Source of the DNA: Hofstenia miamia
Taxonomy: Eukaryota > Xenacoelomorpha > Acoela
Direction of reading: 5' to 3'
Length of the DNA: 64,000 bases
Assembly (NCBI GenBank): GCA_004352715.1
Contig: SCFE01000077.1
Location: forward strand, 1,856,423 to 1,920,422
The number at the start of each line of letters is the position of its first letter. Position 1 is the first letter of the stretch. Below, in pieces: positions 59,171 to 64,000 of the stretch. The translations under genes and the position numbers were made by a program. The notes under the pieces were generated by a model. That model was not told the DNA's origin and ran no database searches. It saw only the letters and a list, made by a program, of their open reading frames with translations.

Positions 59171-61984
59171 ATAATAATAATAATAATAATAAATGAGGTA
59201 CATGGGTATTGGCTGAAGAAGTTCACAAGTGTTCATGAGAGACTAGCAGAAGCATTGGAGGAGTGCGTGGTGAGTGGGTGTCCAGAGTGGATGGTAGTGG
59301 GAAGGACATTTCTGATACAAAAGGACCCTAAGAAAGGTAGTGAGGCAAGCAACTTCAGGCCAATAACATGTCTGCCAACAACGTGGAAATTGCTAACTTC
59401 TGTGATTTCAAGTAGGCTGGCATGTTACTTAGAACAGAACAGGTTGATACCAGAGGAACAGAAGGGATGTAGGACAAAGACAAAGAATGCAAAGAGCAGT
59501 TGTTGATAGACCAGGCAATGGTGGAGAATTGTAGAAGAAGGAAAACAAACTTAGCAATGGCATGGATAGACTACAGGAAGGCATATGACAGCATATCACA
59601 TANAAGGAAAAGATGAAGGAAGAAATAGGTGAGAGAACTAGGTTGCCAGTTCCAAGAGGAGTTAAGAAAAGCAAGCTAGCAGTAGAGACAGCAAAGGTCA
59701 ATAAAGTGTTGGAGAGGATAGATGCTAGGAGTGTCACAGAAGTAAATAGCTTAGTGTATGCAGGCGCAAGGGAAGTGCTGAAGAATGTGGGCATGGACAT
59801 GAAGAAGAAAAGGCAACAAGAAGATAAGGGAGACAGAAAGCCAGCATGGGAAAGAAGAATTGAGAATAAAGTGGCAAAGATTAGGCAGCAAATAGGGAAG
59901 GTCAGGACAAGTAATGCGGTGCAGGACAGGTGCAGGTTAGGTAAAGGGAAGACAATAGAAACTGCAAGAGAAGAGCTAAAGCAGAGATTAGTTGCAGAAG
60001 CTGAGAAACTAAGAAAATATAGGTCAAGAGCAAAGCAAGCAAGAGACAACATGAAGTTTGAGGCCCAAGAAGGACGATTCTACAAAGAACTAGATGCAGG
60101 AGAAAAGGCTACATCTAGAGTAGGCAAGGATGCAGTAAGTTTCTGGGAGAATATATGGGGCAGTAAGGGACCAGAGATAGAGACTGAGCAGATGCAGAAG
60201 GAGTTCAGACAAGAAGAAGAAGTAATCACAACTGCAAGGCTGAAGAAAGCTCTAAAGAAGATGAAGAACTGGAAGGCCCCAGGCAGAGATGAGGTACATG
60301 GGTATTGGCTGAAGAAGTTCACAAGTGTTCATGAGAGACTAGCAGAAGCATTGGAGGAGTGCGTGGTGAGTGGGTGTCCAGAGTGGATGGTAGTGGGAAG
60401 GACATTTCTGATACAAAAGGACCCTAAGAAAGGTAGTGAGGCAAGCAACTTCAGGCCAATAACATGTCTGCCAACAACGTGGAAATTGCTAACTTCTGTG
60501 ATTTCAAGTAGGCTGGCATGTTACTTAGAACAGAACAGGTTGATACCAGAGGANNNNNNNNNNNNNNNNNNNNNNNNNNNNNNNNNNNNNNNNNNNNNNN
60601 NNNNNNNNNNNNNNNNNNNNNNNNNNNNNNNNNNNNNNNNNNNNNNNNNNNNNNNNNNNNNNNNNNNNNNNNNNNNNNNNNNNNNNNNNNNNNNNNNNNN
60701 NNNNNNNNNNNNNNNNNNNNNNNNNNNNNNNNNNNNNNNNNNNNNNNNNNNNNNNNNNNNNNNNNNNNNNNNNNNNNNNNNNNNNNNNNNNNNNNNNNNN
60801 NNNNNNNNNNNNNNNNNNNNNNNNNNNNNNNNNNNNNNNNNNNNNNNNNNNNNNNNNNNNNNNNNNNNNNNNNNNNNNNNNNNNNNNNNNNNNNNNNNNN
60901 NNNNNNNNNNNNNNNNNNNNNNNNNNNNNNNNNNNNNNNNNNNNNNNNNNNNNNNNNNNNNNNNNNNNNNNNNNNNNNNNNNNNNNNNNNNNNNNNNNNN
61001 NNNNNNNNNNNNNNNNNNNNNNNNNNNNNNNNNNNNNNNNNNNNNNNNNNNNNNNNNNNNNNNNNNNNNNNNNNNNNNNNNNNNNNNNNNNNNNNNNNNN
61101 NNNNNNNNNNNNNNNNNNNNNNNNNNNNNNNNNNNNNNNNNNNNNNNNNNNNNNNNNNNNNNNNNNNNNNNNNNNNNNNNNNNNNNNNNNNNNNNNNNNN
61201 NNNNNNNNNNNNNNNNNNNNNNNNNNNNNNNNNNNNNNNNNNNNNNNNNNNNNNNNNNNNNNNNNNNNNNNNNNNNNNNNNNNNNNNNNNNNNNNNNNNN
61301 NNNNNNNNNNNNNNNNNNNNNNNNNNNNNNNNNNNNNNNNNNNNNNNNNNNNNNNNNNNNNNNNNNNNNNNNNNNNNNNNNNNNNNNNNNNNNNNNNNNN
61401 NNNNNNNNNNNNNNNNNNNNNNNNNNNNNNNNNNNNNNNNNNNNNNNNNNNNNNNNNNNAACCTAAATGGAGATGTAGATAGGCTGTACATGGCAAGGCA
61501 TAAGGGAGGGAAAGGGCTGCTAAGTGTGGAGGAAACTGTAGAAGCAGAAGCACTAGGGCTAAAGGAATATGTAGAAGAGCAACCTAGAGGATCCCTACTA
61601 GAGGTCACTAAGGAGTTAAAGAAGATAAGAACTGAGAGTGAAGGAAAGAAGATATACCAGAGTAGGATGGAATCAGAGAGACAAACAAGCAAGGAGAAAG
61701 AGAAGATAGACAAGTAAGGGAGTTGGCAGAGGAAATAGAAAGGCTGTGGAAGTTAAAGAAAGTTGAAGTAGTCCTGGTAGTAGTAGGAGCACCAGGAGCA
61801 GTGAGTAAGAAGCATAAGAGATACTTGGAGGAGTTAGGAGTACCAAAGTGGGGAGGAGCGGTAGCAGAGAAGGCAGCATTGTTAGGAACAGCTAGAGTCA
61901 TGAGGAAATCTCTCAGACTCCCTGGGAACTGGTGAGTTGCCCGAGCTGAGAGGAATACCAGCATGAAGCTGTGCGAAGTAAGAA
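59171..61984 (+). mobile_element. Non-LTR retrotransposon, + strand, misassembled around a 906-N gap
   Basis: 59613-60553 encodes the pre-RT region and RT start (WKAPGRDEVHGYWLKKF, SNFRPITCLPTTWKLLT). 60554-61459 is N. 61460-61935 is the C-terminus (GLKEYVEEQPRGSLLEV, one frameshift near 61710, then LLGTARVMRKSLRLPGNW and stop). The 3' end is (AAT)n at 61981. The block 59193-59602 repeats 60289-60553 exactly, then adds 145 bp with AMAWIDYRKAYDSI (first catalytic Asp region) and one frameshift near 59480. It probably belongs inside the N gap. Single N at 59603. G+C and purine content are clearly above the surroundings, suggesting a younger insertion. I do not assign a clade. Confidence 0.85.
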
Positions 61985-62004
61985 ATAATAATAATAAAGG
62001 TTTT

Positions 62005-63765
62005 ATTTCCTTGGAAAAATCCAAATAGGAAATTGTACATCACAATAAATAAGCACTATAATAATTATAGCATGTTGAAAACTTCTCCTTGAGGGTCGTC
62101 GATTCAATGTTGCATTTATAGGATCGAAATTCTGATCTATGTTGTTGCTAATTGATGTCATAAATGAGCTGACAACTTCCAGTGGATTGGATGGGTTGAA
62201 TCGTCCATAATTCGACGTGCAGTCCTTGCATATTGCTTGTGATAGTTCTGATTAATAAGGTTTAAAAGATGCGCAGCACTGAAATTCGTCATTCGAGCAT
62301 AAACCTTGACAGGTTTACTTTCTTATCAGCCACGGTTTAAAGCTTCACCAAAAATCTCACAGCCGTACAAAATTACTCATGCTATATAGGTCTTGAAAGT
62401 GGTCAGGGTTCTCGCCATAGTAAAATATTTCATACAAAACCTTAAAAAATTTATGATGTAATTAATCATTTTGATCACCTTCCTAACATGATGTTTCCAT
62501 TTCAAATTTTCGTGTAACACCAAACCCAAATACGTACACATACCCTTCCTTGGAACTTGCTTCCCATTCATAGAAATCTTAGTATTGGTAACATCTTCCG
62601 TATTACTGATATGATGCTTACCTCGAAATATGACTTCCTTGCATTTATCGGGATTGACAATTTCATTTTTCTCCATCAAACAGTTAGTAATTTGTTGGAT
62701 TTTCAGTTTGTAGTAATTGTAATCTCCAAGCAAACTCCCGCAGCGAACAAATCCTAAATACCTCATATCATCTGAATATTTGGCTAAGTTCCCAATTTCT
62801 GGATCTATGTTCAAATTTGTCATGTTGATTTCATCATTGTCAGTAGTGAAACAAGGAACTGATAGTGGCATCCTTGAGGTATTCCAACACTAACTATGCG
62901 CTGTTCTGATGTGATACTTGACGTAACCTTAACAGCTTGTCTGTAATTATCATAATAGCTGTGAAGCCATTTGGCTAGCCACGAACATTGTTCATCAACC
63001 TTTGTCAGAAATATATTTTGCAGAACAGTATTAAAAGCAGAGCTTAGGTCAACAATAGCGGCAAATACGACTGAAACAGGTTGTTTGTCGAGAAAGCCTT
63101 ATCAACAGTAAATAACAAAGCGTCAATTGTTGAACGCTTCTGCTTGTATGCGAATTGTAAGGGATCCATAGTTGGACTCATTTCAGAAATGTACATAGGT
63201 AGCACAGCTTTATCCAGACATCTCGAGGAAAGTGAGTTCACAGTGACTAGTCTTGTAGTTTTGGGATTTTCGACCGATGACTCAGGTGTTTTGAGAATCG
63301 GGGTTGCAAGCCCAATTTTCCAGCATCCCGGGTATATCATTTCGTTAGCAGATTTAGTAAATAGATAAAAGTAAATTTCAGATATTTGCTGATTAAACCT
63401 ATGAAACAGTCACGGGGGTAGTATTTCTGATCCCTGAGAAGTACACTCTGTTGCATTTCCAAGTAAAAATCAACGCTTTTTTGTTTGTGATCGTCTCTCA
63501 GGAAAGGGTTGCTTTTTTGTTGATCCTTTGGAACCCAAGTCTTAGTCAAGTACCCCCCTGTATTGTTTTTCCAATATATTGACACATCTTTGCATTTTTA
63601 GGCTACCCGCAACTTCGACAACACTAATAGTTGGATGTTTCTTAACAATTTGAGTAATGCTTCTCTTGACATCACTTATGTTTTTGTCGATCTCCTCGTC
63701 GTTGTTTACTGCCAAAATTGTTCTGTGAACAGTAGCTCGAAATGAACCAGAATCTTGCTGCAAAA
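62005..63765 (-). mobile_element. Non-LTR retrotransposon, minus strand, tail to tail with the previous one
   Basis: The minus-strand order is: RT N-terminal stretches 63763-63340; RT core 63340-63044 with QFAYKQKRSTIDALLFTVDKA; 62871-62377 with KYSDDM (YADD-type catalytic pair, Ala to Ser), EIVNPDKCKEVIF and YLGLVLHENLKWKHHV. The 3' end enters the shared trinucleotide tract at about 61985-62000. Frames change several times, so it is inactive. The RSTIDALL motif relates it to the LINE at 34583-37199. Confidence 0.75.
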
Positions 63766-64000
63766 TTTCAAAGTCAGTAATGCTGACATTATATAGAATT
63801 TAAGTATTTTGTTTTCTCGCTTAAACACCATTTTTACGTGACCAATCCAATACAACTGCGTTTTCTAATCACAGCTGATATAAACTATGTCTATTTGGCG
63901 TGGAATTTTATAATAGGCCGCTTTTTAAAGATGGTTTGACCTTAATGTGGTTTCAAAACAAGCTTTACACATGGAGTTATATTTTGTCTCAGGACGTATC
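63766..64000. other. Window end, nothing seen
   Basis: AT-rich. No exon of RTCA or any other gene was recognised. Confidence 0.3.

Noticed and set aside
59429-60322. Minus-strand ORFs of 80-207 codons rich in Leu/Ser/Phe
   Set aside because: They are antisense shadows of the purine-rich LINE coding strand.
61608-62024. 138-codon minus-strand ORF
   Set aside because: Antisense of the LINE C-terminus. Its composition follows from the complement of Lys/Glu-rich codons.
1-64000. tRNA, rRNA, CRISPR, operon or phage-type features
   Set aside because: I looked for these by eye on both strands and found none. The introns and repeat content are those of an animal nuclear genome.

Overview
The window is an AT-rich (about 30% G+C by eye) piece of an invertebrate animal genome assembly. 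Coding sequence is split by GT...AG introns, DNA transposons and non-LTR retrotransposons fill most of the space, and runs of N mark scaffold joins. A peptidylglycine alpha-hydroxylating monooxygenase (PHM) gene points to an animal. It has no lyase domain, so it is the single-function form known from several invertebrate lineages. I cannot name the species.

Left half (1-19.2 kb), + strand: a row of monoglyceride-lipase-like (MGLL) alpha/beta-hydrolase genes. Copy A (last exon only, 4588-4815) is followed by complete three-exon copies B (6606-8657) and C (15140-19179). Copy D (38462-43614) lies 19 kb further on in the same orientation. B, C and D keep a full Ser-Asp-His triad on identical exon boundaries. 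The left edge is a dead piggyBac element split by a mariner element. The mariner locus and two other places carry duplicated contig ends, which look like assembly errors.

Middle (19-38 kb): mostly mobile elements. These include a pogo/Tc1-like TIR element, hAT-like MITEs, mariner relics and LINE relics, several of them nested. One intronless gene (28088-29428) predicts a secreted, heavily glycosylated, beta-helix-like protein that I do not recognise. Its C-terminus reads into sequence shared with a mariner-type element at 35170-36186.

Right half (44.6-64 kb): a complete eight-exon PHM gene on the minus strand (52258 down to 44598) with every copper ligand present. Next comes the first coding exon of an RNA 3'-terminal phosphate cyclase gene (RTCA, + strand, 54876-55220), then Tc1 and hAT scraps and two non-LTR retrotransposons lying tail to tail (59171-63765). 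No RNA gene, CRISPR array or bacterial feature was found. MGLL (monoacylglycerol breakdown), PHM (peptide amidation) and RTCA (RNA end processing) are ordinary housekeeping or signalling genes with no evident shared pathway. What is notable here is the local MGLL expansion, the unrecognised beta-helix gene and the density of nested and internally deleted transposons.
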